NCBI GenBank assembly: GCA_002316015.1
Contig: DCCS01000023.1
Span: 151,927-169,503 of the forward strand
DNA: 17,577 nucleotides
DNA from: Prevotellaceae bacterium UBA1075
GTDB lineage: Bacteria > Bacteroidota > Bacteroidia > Bacteroidales > Bacteroidaceae
Direction: 5' to 3'
Part shown: one piece after another, positions 1 to 6,883 of the stretch
Position numbering within the stretch: position 1 is the first letter of the stretch
Layout: each line of letters opens with the position of its first letter
Notes under the pieces: generated by a model
The model's input: only the letters and a program-made list of their open reading frames with translations
Told to the model about the DNA's origin: nothing
Database searches by the model: none
Position numbers and translations under genes: made by a program

Positions 1-55
1 GCGCTGCGTTGGCGATTGCGGCGCGCTGCGTTGGCGATTGCGGCGCGTTGCGTTT
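1..55. repeat. 22-bp direct tandem repeat at the window edge
   Basis: Two identical 22-base units (1-22 and 23-44, beginning gcgctgcgttggcgattg) lie head to tail. A degenerate third copy begins at 45 with gcgttgcgtt and then decays. The array may continue left of the window. It lies downstream of the amylase gene and is not inside a convincing reading frame. The unit length is not a multiple of three, which fits a non-coding repeat. No function can be assigned; slippage-prone or recently expanded intergenic DNA is the simplest reading. Confidence 0.8.
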
Positions 56-165
56 GGGAGGGATTGGGGATGGCCATAGGGAAACAACGAAATACGCGGA
101 ACAGGCGGTCGCCCTCCCCCGCATGGGAAGGCAGTCCGCAAGTTCCGCGTGTATGGGTATCTATA

Positions 166-223
166 AGTCCCCTTTCCCCTTTGGGGAGGCCGGGAGGGGG
201 ATTCCCGCAAGGGCGGGAGGGGC
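166..223. repeat. GC-rich hairpin cluster downstream of the amylase gene
   Basis: This stretch holds CCCC-TTT-GGGG (176-186), flanking TCCCC (168-172) opposite GGGGA (197-201), and a second hairpin CCCGC-AAGG-GCGGG (204-217). It starts 16 bases past the amylase stop on the minus strand, so it could act as a transcript end. No clean T-tract follows on that strand, so a standard intrinsic terminator is not shown. Its low-complexity C/G blocks look like intergenic repeats that occur in several copies per genome; the window has only this copy. Confidence 0.45.
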
Positions 224-239
224 TTTCACCGCCACTTCC

Positions 240-1898
240 TCAAAGTCTGATGCTGAACGCTACCCCGTTCCAGCGTGGCACCTTGGCCTGCAGTGGGGTT
301 GTGGCCATGAAGTCAACCTGCGTGGTGTCTCCGCTGAGCAATTCCTGGGCGCGCGCGTTGGCCTGTCCCTTCATCCCCAGGAAATCAAAGAGTTCCCGGG
401 GAAGACTGAGTGTCACCTGTGCTTCCTGGTCATCAAAGTTGGCGATGACCACCACCACCTCGTGCCCCAGGGAGCGCACGAAGGCATATTGGCGGTGCAG
501 GTGGGGGTTGGCGTACATGAGGTCGTAGAAGCGCCCCGAGCGTAGCGCAGGCATCGTCTCGCGCAAGGTCAGCACGCGCTTGTAGAATGCCCTCAGCCGC
601 TGCTCATCGCCCGTAAGCAAGCCGCAGTCGTATTTCCCGCCGTTTCTCCAGCGCCGTATGGTGTCCAGCGTCCAGTAGTCGTAGATGGTGGTGCGTCCGT
701 CGCGTCCGCTGTAGCCCTCGGCGTCCATGCCCTTCTCGCCCAGTTCCTGGCCGAAGTAAATCATCATGGGGCTGGCGTCCATCATCGCGATTACCAGCAG
801 GGGCGCCCGTCCACGGCGCGGGTCGGAAGCAAAGAAGTCGCTTGCCACGCGCTGCTCGTCGTGGTTCTCCAGGAAGCGCAGCATGTGTGCCCTGATGTCA
901 TCGACTTGCTGCCAGCATCCTGTGAGCCGTTGGGCCGAGGTCTCATGGCGGGTCACAGCGCGCAGGGTGTCGTAGAGCCCGACCTTGTCGTACAGGTAGT
1001 CGAAGCCCCCATGGTGCACATACTCGCGGTACAGGGCAGGATTATAGACTTCGGCGATAAACAGCAAGTCGGGGTAGAGCCCCTTCACCCTGGCGATGGC
1101 CCACTGCCAGAACTCCACAGGTACCATCTCGGCCATGTCGCACCGGAACGCGTCCACGCCCTTGGATGCCCAGAAGAGCAGGATGGCCAGCATCTTGTCC
1201 CATGTGGGCGGGCGGGGTGTGAAGTGGCGCCGGAAGCCGTTCTGGTAGTCGACGCCGTAGTTGAGTTTCACGGTCTCGTACCAGTCGTTGCCCGAGGGCC
1301 ATGCGCTGAAACAGTCGTTGCCCGTAGCCCGTGCCGGAAATTCGGAATAGCGCGCGCGTCCTCCCGTGATGTTCTCCAGGTGGAGCGGCTCGCCCGGCAG
1401 GTAATAGAAGTTGTTGCGCGGCGAGAAGGCCACGGTGCGGTCGTCCCCCTCTCCCAGGTCTTCCGTCCCCTTGGGGCAGGAGTCGGAGTGATACTGGCGC
1501 GCCACGTGGTTGGGCACGAAGTCCATGATGAAGCCCAGTCCCGCCTGGTGGGTGCGGCGCACCAGGCTTTCCATCTCGCGCATGCGTTGCGGGACGCGGG
1601 TGGCCAGGTCGGGGTCTATGTCGTAATAGTCCTTGATGGCGTAGGGGCTTCCCGCCTTTCCCTTTACCACATCGGGGCAGTCGGCGGCGATGCCGTATGC
1701 CGAGTAGTCGGTCTGTGTGGCATGCTCTATCAGTCCGGTAAACCAAACATGGGTGGCCCCCATGCCGCGTATCTCGTCCAGCACCTTGCCGCTGAAGTCC
1801 GCCAGCGTCCCGCACCCGTTCTGTTCGCGGGTGCCGCCGGGGACACGGCAAGTGAGGTCGTTACCGAAGAGGCGGGGCAGTACCTGGTATATGGTCAT
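240..1898 (-). CDS. GH13 alpha-amylase family glycoside hydrolase
   Basis: A 552-residue protein with the conserved regions of the alpha-amylase (GH13) TIM barrel. Region I is DFVPNH (about 126-131). Region II is GVDAFRCDMAE with the nucleophile Asp near 254. Region III is FIAEVY with the acid/base Glu near 283. Region IV is FLENHDE with the third carboxylate Asp near 347. GH13 enzymes hydrolyse or transfer alpha-glucosidic bonds, as in starch or glycogen. No signal peptide is visible at MTIYQVLPRLFG, so a cytoplasmic enzyme acting on imported or storage glucan is likely. The roughly 120 residues after the barrel fit the usual C-terminal beta domain. The ATG lies three bases after the fabD stop, so it is probably co-transcribed with fabD. 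Exact substrate cannot be read from sequence. Confidence 0.9.
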   Translation of the reverse strand: MTIYQVLPRLFGNDLTCRVPGGTREQNGCGTLADFSGKVLDEIRGMGATHVWFTGLIEHATQTDYSAYGIAADCPDVVKGKAGSPYAIKDYYDIDPDLATRVPQRMREMESLVRRTHQAGLGFIMDFVPNHVARQYHSDSCPKGTEDLGEGDDRTVAFSPRNNFYYLPGEPLHLENITGGRARYSEFPARATGNDCFSAWPSGNDWYETVKLNYGVDYQNGFRRHFTPRPPTWDKMLAILLFWASKGVDAFRCDMAEMVPVEFWQWAIARVKGLYPDLLFIAEVYNPALYREYVHHGGFDYLYDKVGLYDTLRAVTRHETSAQRLTGCWQQVDDIRAHMLRFLENHDEQRVASDFFASDPRRGRAPLLVIAMMDASPMMIYFGQELGEKGMDAEGYSGRDGRTTIYDYWTLDTIRRWRNGGKYDCGLLTGDEQRLRAFYKRVLTLRETMPALRSGRFYDLMYANPHLHRQYAFVRSLGHEVVVVIANFDDQEAQVTLSLPRELFDFLGMKGQANARAQELLSGDTTQVDFMATTPLQAKVPRWNGVAFSIRL

Positions 1899-1901
1899 GC
1901 C

Positions 1902-2798
1902 TCAGATGCCCTTGACGGTGACAGCGTCATTGCCCTTGGCAATCTTGGCGATCATGCCCTGCAGAGCCTTTCCGGGGCCGCACTCGGTGAAGTCGGTGGC
2001 ACCGGCTTCAATCATGTTGTTCACCTCCTGTGTCCACCGCACGCTGGCTGTGAGCTGTGCCATGAGGTTCTTCTTGATTTCATCGGCGTCGGTGTGCGCC
2101 TTGGCATCCACGTTCTGATAGATGGGGCAGCGTGGGGCGCGGAACTCCACCTGCCCGATGGCCTGCTGGAGTTCTTCGGCCGCTGGCTGCATGAGTGGGC
2201 TGTGGAAGGCACCGCCCACGGGCAACAACAGCGCGCGCTTGGCGCCTGCGGCCTTGAGTTTATCGCATGCGGCCTGCACGGCCTCCACGTTCCCGCTGAT
2301 AACCAGTTGTCCGGGGCAGTTATAGTTGGCGGGCACCACCACGCCCTTTCCCTCGCCCGACACCTCGGCACAGGTGGCCTCGATGGTTTCATCGGGCAGG
2401 GCGATGATGGCCGCCATGGTGCCGGGTGTCACCTCGCAGGCCTTCTGCATGGCCAGCGCGCGGGCATGGACCAGACGCAGGCCATCCTCGAAGTCCAGTG
2501 CCCCGGCAGCCACCAGTGCGCTGAACTCGCCCAGTGAGTGGCCGCCCACCATGTCGGGCTGGAACTCGTCGCCCATGCATATGGCGCTGATGACGCTGTG
2601 CAGGAACACGGCAGGCTGCGTCACGCGGGTCTGCTTCAGCTCGTCGGCGGTTCCCTCGAACATGATGTCGGTGATGCGGAAGCCCAATATCTCGTTTGCC
2701 TTCTCAAAGAGCCGCTTGGCTGTCTCGTTGCTCTCATACAGATTCTTGCCCATTCCTGTGAACTGGGCACCCTGTCCGGGGAATACAAATGCTTTCAT
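1902..2798 (-). CDS. fabD: Malonyl-CoA:ACP transacylase
   Basis: A 298-residue cytoplasmic enzyme that moves malonyl from CoA to acyl carrier protein, the step feeding extender units to fatty-acid synthesis. The N-terminus MKAFVFPGQGAQ gives the oxyanion-hole Gln near 9. The nucleophile elbow GHSLGE has Ser at about 88, Arg near 113 lies in HARA, and His near 199 lies in GGAFHSP; all match the FabD pattern. Length is normal for the family. The ATG directly follows a short leader with a TAnnTTTG promoter at 2838-2845. The GH13 gene follows after three bases. No other fatty-acid synthesis gene or acyl carrier protein is in the window, so fabD stands apart from a fab cluster here. Confidence 0.97.
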   Translation of the reverse strand: MKAFVFPGQGAQFTGMGKNLYESNETAKRLFEKANEILGFRITDIMFEGTADELKQTRVTQPAVFLHSVISAICMGDEFQPDMVGGHSLGEFSALVAAGALDFEDGLRLVHARALAMQKACEVTPGTMAAIIALPDETIEATCAEVSGEGKGVVVPANYNCPGQLVISGNVEAVQAACDKLKAAGAKRALLLPVGGAFHSPLMQPAAEELQQAIGQVEFRAPRCPIYQNVDAKAHTDADEIKKNLMAQLTASVRWTQEVNNMIEAGATDFTECGPGKALQGMIAKIAKGNDAVTVKGI

Positions 2799-2837
2799 TT
2801 ACCTTAGTGTCTTTATATGTTTGTCTGTTTCAGGCTG

Positions 2838-2845
2838 CAAAGGTA
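2838..2845 (-). promoter_or_regulatory. Bacteroidetes -7 element (TACCTTTG) for fabD
   Basis: On the minus strand TACCTTTG matches the Bacteroidetes -7 consensus TAnnTTTG and lies 39 bases before the fabD ATG. The expected -33 TTTG is poor at 19-21 bases spacing (TTCT or CTTC), so the call depends on the -7 element and position. It would drive fabD and the GH13 gene together. Confidence 0.6.
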
Positions 2846-2879
2846 CGCACTTTTCACCTAACGGAGAAGCGTGTGGGGG

Positions 2880-2944
2880 AAAATACCCTTCCACCTGCCC
2901 GAAGCCCTGCGGCGGCCTGTGTGCGGGCCACCGCAGGGCTTCGG
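2880..2944 (-). terminator. Strong hairpin between the MFS gene and fabD
   Basis: A 14-bp perfect stem (2899-2912 with 2931-2944, CCGAAGCCCTGCGG and its complement) continues past one C/A mismatch into a GGCC/GGCC stem (2914-2917 with 2926-2929), closing an 8-base loop. It lies 33 bases past the MFS stop and upstream of the fabD promoter on the same strand. The following T-rich run (tatttt at 2880-2885) is about 13 bases from the stem, so it is an imperfect intrinsic terminator. It may also protect the MFS mRNA 3' end. Confidence 0.5.
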
Positions 2945-2976
2945 CACACCGCCGGGGGCATGCGCGCCGCTGGGGC

Positions 2977-4371
2977 TCATTTGCAGTTGCGCTCCTCCAG
3001 CCCGTAATGCTTCTTGCGGTCGAGCCGGAGCAAGGCCATCGACAGCAGGATGGAAGCCAGCCCGAAGAACGCGAAGATGGTCATGGTCTCGGTGTAGTCG
3101 GTCACTCCATCCGCGCCCGTGTTCATCTGGTTGACACGTCCTATGCCCATGGGGATGAGGCTCAGGCCGATGTTCTGGATGAAAAAGATGATGGCAAAGG
3201 CACTTCCCAACTGCTTCATGGGGATAATCTTGGGCACAGAGGGCCACATGGCGCTGGGCACCAGCGAGAAGGCGACACCCAGGAGCACCATGCACGCGAT
3301 GGCCATCCACCACTCATCGAGCATGGGCAGGGCAAAGAGCGCATGCACCAGGGTGAGCAACAGGCTGCCCAGCAACATCAGTATCACACCATGTCCCTTG
3401 CGGTCATAGATGCCGCCAAACACGGGGGTGAGGATGATGGTGCCGAAGGGGAGCATGCCGGGGATGCTTCCTGCCCATTCGGCGGGAACGCTGTACTTGT
3501 CTATCATCAGCTTGGTGGCAAACTTCAGGAACGGGAACACGCCGCCGTAGAACATGAGGCAGAGCAGGCATATGACCCAGAAGCCGGGGTTGGAGAAGAT
3601 GGCTCCCAGGTCGCTCAGGTGGAACTGCTCGTCCTCGTTGCTGCTGCCCGGTGCGCCGGCCTCGTTGCTCTCCCTGATGCTCTCGTCCAGTTTCCTGTCC
3701 ATCACGCAATAGTACAGGAAGGCAAGGAGGGCTACACAGAGCAGCACGCAGCCCAGGGCTATGCTGGCAGAGACGCTGCCCCAGCGCTGGGCTATGGGCA
3801 GGGAGAAGAAGAGGGCTGCCGCCGTGCCAAAGCGCGCGGTGGCAACCTGCAGTCCCATGGCAAGTGCCAGCTCGTGGCCGGTAAACCACTTGGTGATGAC
3901 CTTGCTCACGGTAATGCCCGCCGTTTCGGCTCCCACACCGAAGATCCCGAAGCCCAGGGCGGCCAGCAGGTTGCTCATGTGCGGATTGTCGATCTGCACG
4001 ATGAACAGGTCCATGTGGAAGCCTTCGACCACGGCATCCACGTCCACCCGGCTCACGGCATACCACTTGATGACGGCGCCCACGAGCATCAGGATGCAAC
4101 TGAGCATGCCGGTGAAGCGGATGCCCATGCGGTCAAGGATGATACCGCCAAAGAAGAGCATGAGCAGGAACACGTTGATGAGCCCGTAGGATCCCGAGAA
4201 GAAGCCGTACTCGTTGGCGTTCCAGCCAAGGCTGTCATTGAGTATGGCCTCCAGCGGGGACATCACGTCGGTAAAGAAATAAGCGAACATCATGGTCGCG
4301 CTTACTATGACGAGTGCCAGCCAGCGGGCTGCCGCGCTGTCACTGAGTCTTGCTCTCACAGTTTTTTCCAT
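2977..4371 (-). CDS. MFS transporter, MFSD1-like
   Basis: A 464-residue polytopic inner-membrane protein with about 12 hydrophobic segments. Motif-A-like loops are visible: GGIILDRMGIR (about 75-85) after segment 2, and GGIYDRKG (about 319-326) in the second half. A charged cytoplasmic loop of about 35 residues (224-258) separates the halves. The stretch FGIFGVGAET...KWFTGHELALAMGLQ resembles, from memory, the MFSD1 branch of the major facilitator superfamily; a mammalian member carries dipeptides out of lysosomes. Dipeptide transport is therefore possible but not shown. A strong Shine-Dalgarno supports the start. The gene follows dpp5 on the same strand but 387 bases away, so it is likely a separate transcript. 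Confidence 0.8.
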   Translation of the reverse strand: MEKTVRARLSDSAAARWLALVIVSATMMFAYFFTDVMSPLEAILNDSLGWNANEYGFFSGSYGLINVFLLMLFFGGIILDRMGIRFTGMLSCILMLVGAVIKWYAVSRVDVDAVVEGFHMDLFIVQIDNPHMSNLLAALGFGIFGVGAETAGITVSKVITKWFTGHELALAMGLQVATARFGTAAALFFSLPIAQRWGSVSASIALGCVLLCVALLAFLYYCVMDRKLDESIRESNEAGAPGSSNEDEQFHLSDLGAIFSNPGFWVICLLCLMFYGGVFPFLKFATKLMIDKYSVPAEWAGSIPGMLPFGTIILTPVFGGIYDRKGHGVILMLLGSLLLTLVHALFALPMLDEWWMAIACMVLLGVAFSLVPSAMWPSVPKIIPMKQLGSAFAIIFFIQNIGLSLIPMGIGRVNQMNTGADGVTDYTETMTIFAFFGLASILLSMALLRLDRKKHYGLEERNCK

Positions 4372-4758
4372 TGGTCTACCTCCTTATTTTGATGAGTGTA
4401 TGTTCTGAATAAAGCCCGTTACGTTCCGCCCGCGCTGGTTTCCATTTCCTTGCCGGAGGCTGGAGCACAGCAGGACGCAAGCCGGTTGGGGCGTGGGAAT
4501 AGGGTTGCCGTCAGGGACGGAAGATGATGGCGAAACGAGAAGGAACACGCGCCTTGTTGGTTGTGCCATTTGGTCTTGGAAGCCCGCTCGGGTTGCCTGG
4601 CGGGTTCCGGGGCTGTGGCATCCTGTGGCGGGCAGGTTGTCGTGGCTCTCGTCTTCCTCCCGCCATTCATTGGCCCCAGGCGCGTGGCGCGCGGGCTGTC
4701 AGGGTTTCCCTGCAGGTCATGGGGCGGGAACTCTGGCGCGGCTTTGTCCCTTCCCCTT
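4372..4758. other. 387-base GC-rich intergenic gap between dpp5 and the MFS gene
   Basis: No convincing gene is seen on either strand; the short open frames here have no recognisable motifs and unlikely composition. Two small hairpins lie in the dpp5-proximal half: GCGCG-TGG-CGCGC (4680-4692) and CAGGG-TTT-CCCTG (4700-4712), neither followed by a T-tract. I looked for a cobalamin or other riboswitch core upstream of the MFS gene and found none. No TAnnTTTG element is visible near the MFS start, so its promoter is unidentified. A long 5' leader or a small RNA remains possible. Confidence 0.5.
4379..4385 (-). promoter_or_regulatory. Strong Shine-Dalgarno AAGGAGG of the MFS gene
   Basis: The minus strand reads AAGGAGG seven bases before the ATG at 4371. 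Such a complete anti-16S match is uncommon in Bacteroidetes, where many genes lack it. The other starts in this window have weak or no such site, apart from AAGGAA before ribE. It fixes the MFS start. Confidence 0.8.
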
Positions 4759-6870
4759 TCACCTCTTCAGCCAGCGGTCAAGCCAGCGGAAATAAGTGCG
4801 TTGCCACAGGATGGCATTCTGGGGTTTGAGCACCCAGTGGTTTTCGTCGGGATAGAGCAGCAGTTCGGCGGGAATGCCGTGCATGCGCGCCGCGCTGAAG
4901 GCACTCTGTCCCTGGCTGTGCAGGATTCGGTAGTCCTTCTCGCCGTGGATGCACAGGATGGGGGTGTCCCACTTGTCGACATACAGGTGCGGGCTCTCGG
5001 TGTAGGCCTTCGCGTTGGGGTCGCGGTCGGGGGAACCTCCCAAGTCCCAGTTGGGGAACCACATTTCCTCGGTCTCGTAATACTGCTGTGTGGTGTTGAA
5101 TATTCCATCGTGGGCGATGAAGGCCTTGAAGCGCTTGTTGTGGTGACCGGCCAGCCAATAGACGCTGTATCCACCGAAGCTTGCGCCCACACAGCCCAGC
5201 CGCTCCTTGTCCACGTACGGCTCCTTGCACAGGTCGTCAATGGCCGACAGATAGTCCCGCATGCACTGCCCGCTGTAGTCACCGCTTATCTGCTCCAGCC
5301 ATTCCATGCCGAAACCAGGCAGGCCGCGGCGGTTGGGGGCGATGATGATATAGCCATTGGCCGCCATTATCTGGAAGTTCCACCGGTAACTCCAGAACTG
5401 GCTGACGGGGCTTTGCGGCCCTCCTTCGCAGAAGAGCAGGGCGGGGTACTTCTTTTCGGGGTCGAAGTGGGGGGGATAGATGACCCAGCACAACTCCTTC
5501 TTTCCGTCGGTAGTGCTTACCCACCATTCCTTCACATCACCCATTGTGAGTGTGGAGAGTATCTCGCGGTTCTCGTAGGTTATCTGCTTGGCTATGATTC
5601 CCTTGCGCTTGACAGGGGTGAGCAGGTACAGGTCATCGGGAGCCGAGATGCTGTGGCGGTTGGCCAGCAGTTGCCTGGTGCCTGGCACGGGCACTGCTGT
5701 GCCGTAGTCGAAGTCACCGCTGGTGAGGACTTCCACCTTGCCGTTCAGGTTGGTCTGGTACACCATTGTCCGTGCTTGCCACACTCCGGTGAAGTAGAGC
5801 GTCCTGCTGTCTTCGCCCCATGAGAAGGCATCCACTCCGCTCTGGAACTTCTCGGTGACGTAAGTCTTCCTTCCGCTGCTCAAGTCCAGCACGCACAGGC
5901 GTGTGCGGTCGCTTTCGTATCCATCGCGCTCCATGCTCTTCCACGCCAGCAGTTTGCCATTGGGGCTGAACTGCGGGTCCTGGTCATATCCGGCGTTGAT
6001 GTCCCCTGGAGTCTGGTTCTTGGCCTGCCTCTCCAGGCTCCTCAGGGCATCGGCCTCGGGCTCGGTGTATCCCTCGGGCTTGCATACATTGGTGGTCTTT
6101 CCAGTGGATACATTATATATGTAAATGTCTGTGTCGGTGCTGGTGGCATAGGCCACTCCTGTCTTCTTGCGGCTGGTGTAGGCAACCAGTTTGCCGTCGG
6201 GACTCCAGCAGAACTGCTCCGGGCCTCCGAATGGCAGTACCGGGCACTCGTAAGGTTCCCCTTCCAGCAGGTCTTTCATCCCGCTGAGCCCTCCCTCGCC
6301 CACCCGGGCCAGGAAGATGTGGGGGATGGTGCGCACATACCGGTCCCAGTGCCGGTAGTTCATGTCGGTGATGACCAGCCCCGTGGCAAGCGGGAGATCC
6401 TTCTCCTGTGGCCGGATGCTGGCCGTGCTCTCCACCTGTCGGATGACAATCACTTGGCTGCCGTCGGGCGAGAACCTGAATCCCTCGATGTCCCCCTCTT
6501 GGCTCAGTTGCTTCCTGTCCGTGCCGTCGCACTTCATTGTCCACAGGTTTCCCCCGTGCAGGAAGGCGATGCGTTCGCCGCCCGCGATGAATGCCGGCTC
6601 CACTTCGCTCTCATCGCCTTTGGTCAGCCGGGCACGCCCAGTACCGTCGGTGTTGATGAGGCAGATGGCCGTGCGGTTCTTGTTGGCCTGGATGTCGGGC
6701 GTGGTGAGCGTGTAGGCCACACGGTCGCCCTTGGGTGATATGGTGAAGCTCCCCAGGCGGTGCATGCTCCACAGTTTTTCTGGCGTCATCAGGTCGTTGG
6801 CTGACATACTGTGTGAAACGGACAGGACAGCCCCCGTGAGGGCTGCCGCCATGATGGTTCTTGTCTTCAT
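4759..6870 (-). CDS. dpp5: S9 family dipeptidyl peptidase, DPP5-like
   Basis: A 703-residue exported serine peptidase. The start is ATG at 6870, giving the signal peptide MKTRTIMAAALTGAVLSVSHS; the frame is open for 34 more codons upstream, but that part is Arg-rich and overlaps yidC. An N-terminal beta-propeller (repeats such as FSPDGSQV, WSPDGKLVAYTS, FSPNGKLLAW) precedes an alpha/beta-hydrolase domain. The triad is Ser near 564 (GASFGGYS), Asp near 646 (GEKDYR) and His near 678 (DENHWV). Spacing and overall sequence resemble Porphyromonas gingivalis DPP5, which removes N-terminal dipeptides in the periplasm. It is the third gene of pyrG-yidC-dpp5, 13 bases after yidC. Other S9C acylaminoacyl-peptidase-like activity cannot be excluded. 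Confidence 0.88.
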   Translation of the reverse strand: MKTRTIMAAALTGAVLSVSHSMSANDLMTPEKLWSMHRLGSFTISPKGDRVAYTLTTPDIQANKNRTAICLINTDGTGRARLTKGDESEVEPAFIAGGERIAFLHGGNLWTMKCDGTDRKQLSQEGDIEGFRFSPDGSQVIVIRQVESTASIRPQEKDLPLATGLVITDMNYRHWDRYVRTIPHIFLARVGEGGLSGMKDLLEGEPYECPVLPFGGPEQFCWSPDGKLVAYTSRKKTGVAYATSTDTDIYIYNVSTGKTTNVCKPEGYTEPEADALRSLERQAKNQTPGDINAGYDQDPQFSPNGKLLAWKSMERDGYESDRTRLCVLDLSSGRKTYVTEKFQSGVDAFSWGEDSRTLYFTGVWQARTMVYQTNLNGKVEVLTSGDFDYGTAVPVPGTRQLLANRHSISAPDDLYLLTPVKRKGIIAKQITYENREILSTLTMGDVKEWWVSTTDGKKELCWVIYPPHFDPEKKYPALLFCEGGPQSPVSQFWSYRWNFQIMAANGYIIIAPNRRGLPGFGMEWLEQISGDYSGQCMRDYLSAIDDLCKEPYVDKERLGCVGASFGGYSVYWLAGHHNKRFKAFIAHDGIFNTTQQYYETEEMWFPNWDLGGSPDRDPNAKAYTESPHLYVDKWDTPILCIHGEKDYRILHSQGQSAFSAARMHGIPAELLLYPDENHWVLKPQNAILWQRTYFRWLDRWLKR

Positions 6871-6883
6871 GATGGTCTGTGGG

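Noticed and set aside
1..55. CRISPR array from the direct repeats
   Set aside because: The units are directly abutting with no spacers, and no cas gene is in the window.
861..2537. 558-codon open frame on the plus strand opposite GH13 and fabD
   Set aside because: Antisense to genes with intact catalytic motifs; no motif of its own.
2326..4392. 688-codon open frame on the plus strand opposite fabD and the MFS gene
   Set aside because: It spans two real minus-strand genes and their spacer and has no recognisable domain; this is a mirror frame.
4419..4670. Small minus-strand open frames in the 387-base gap
   Set aside because: Pro/Arg/Ser-rich translations with no motif, no ribosome binding site and overlapping each other in different frames.
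4680..4712. Two short GC hairpins as a dpp5 terminator
   Set aside because: Stems are only five pairs and no T-run follows on the minus strand.
4561..5823. 420-codon plus-strand open frame starting in the dpp5-MFS gap
   Set aside because: Most of it is antisense to the dpp5 hydrolase domain, and the gap portion shows no start signals or motifs.
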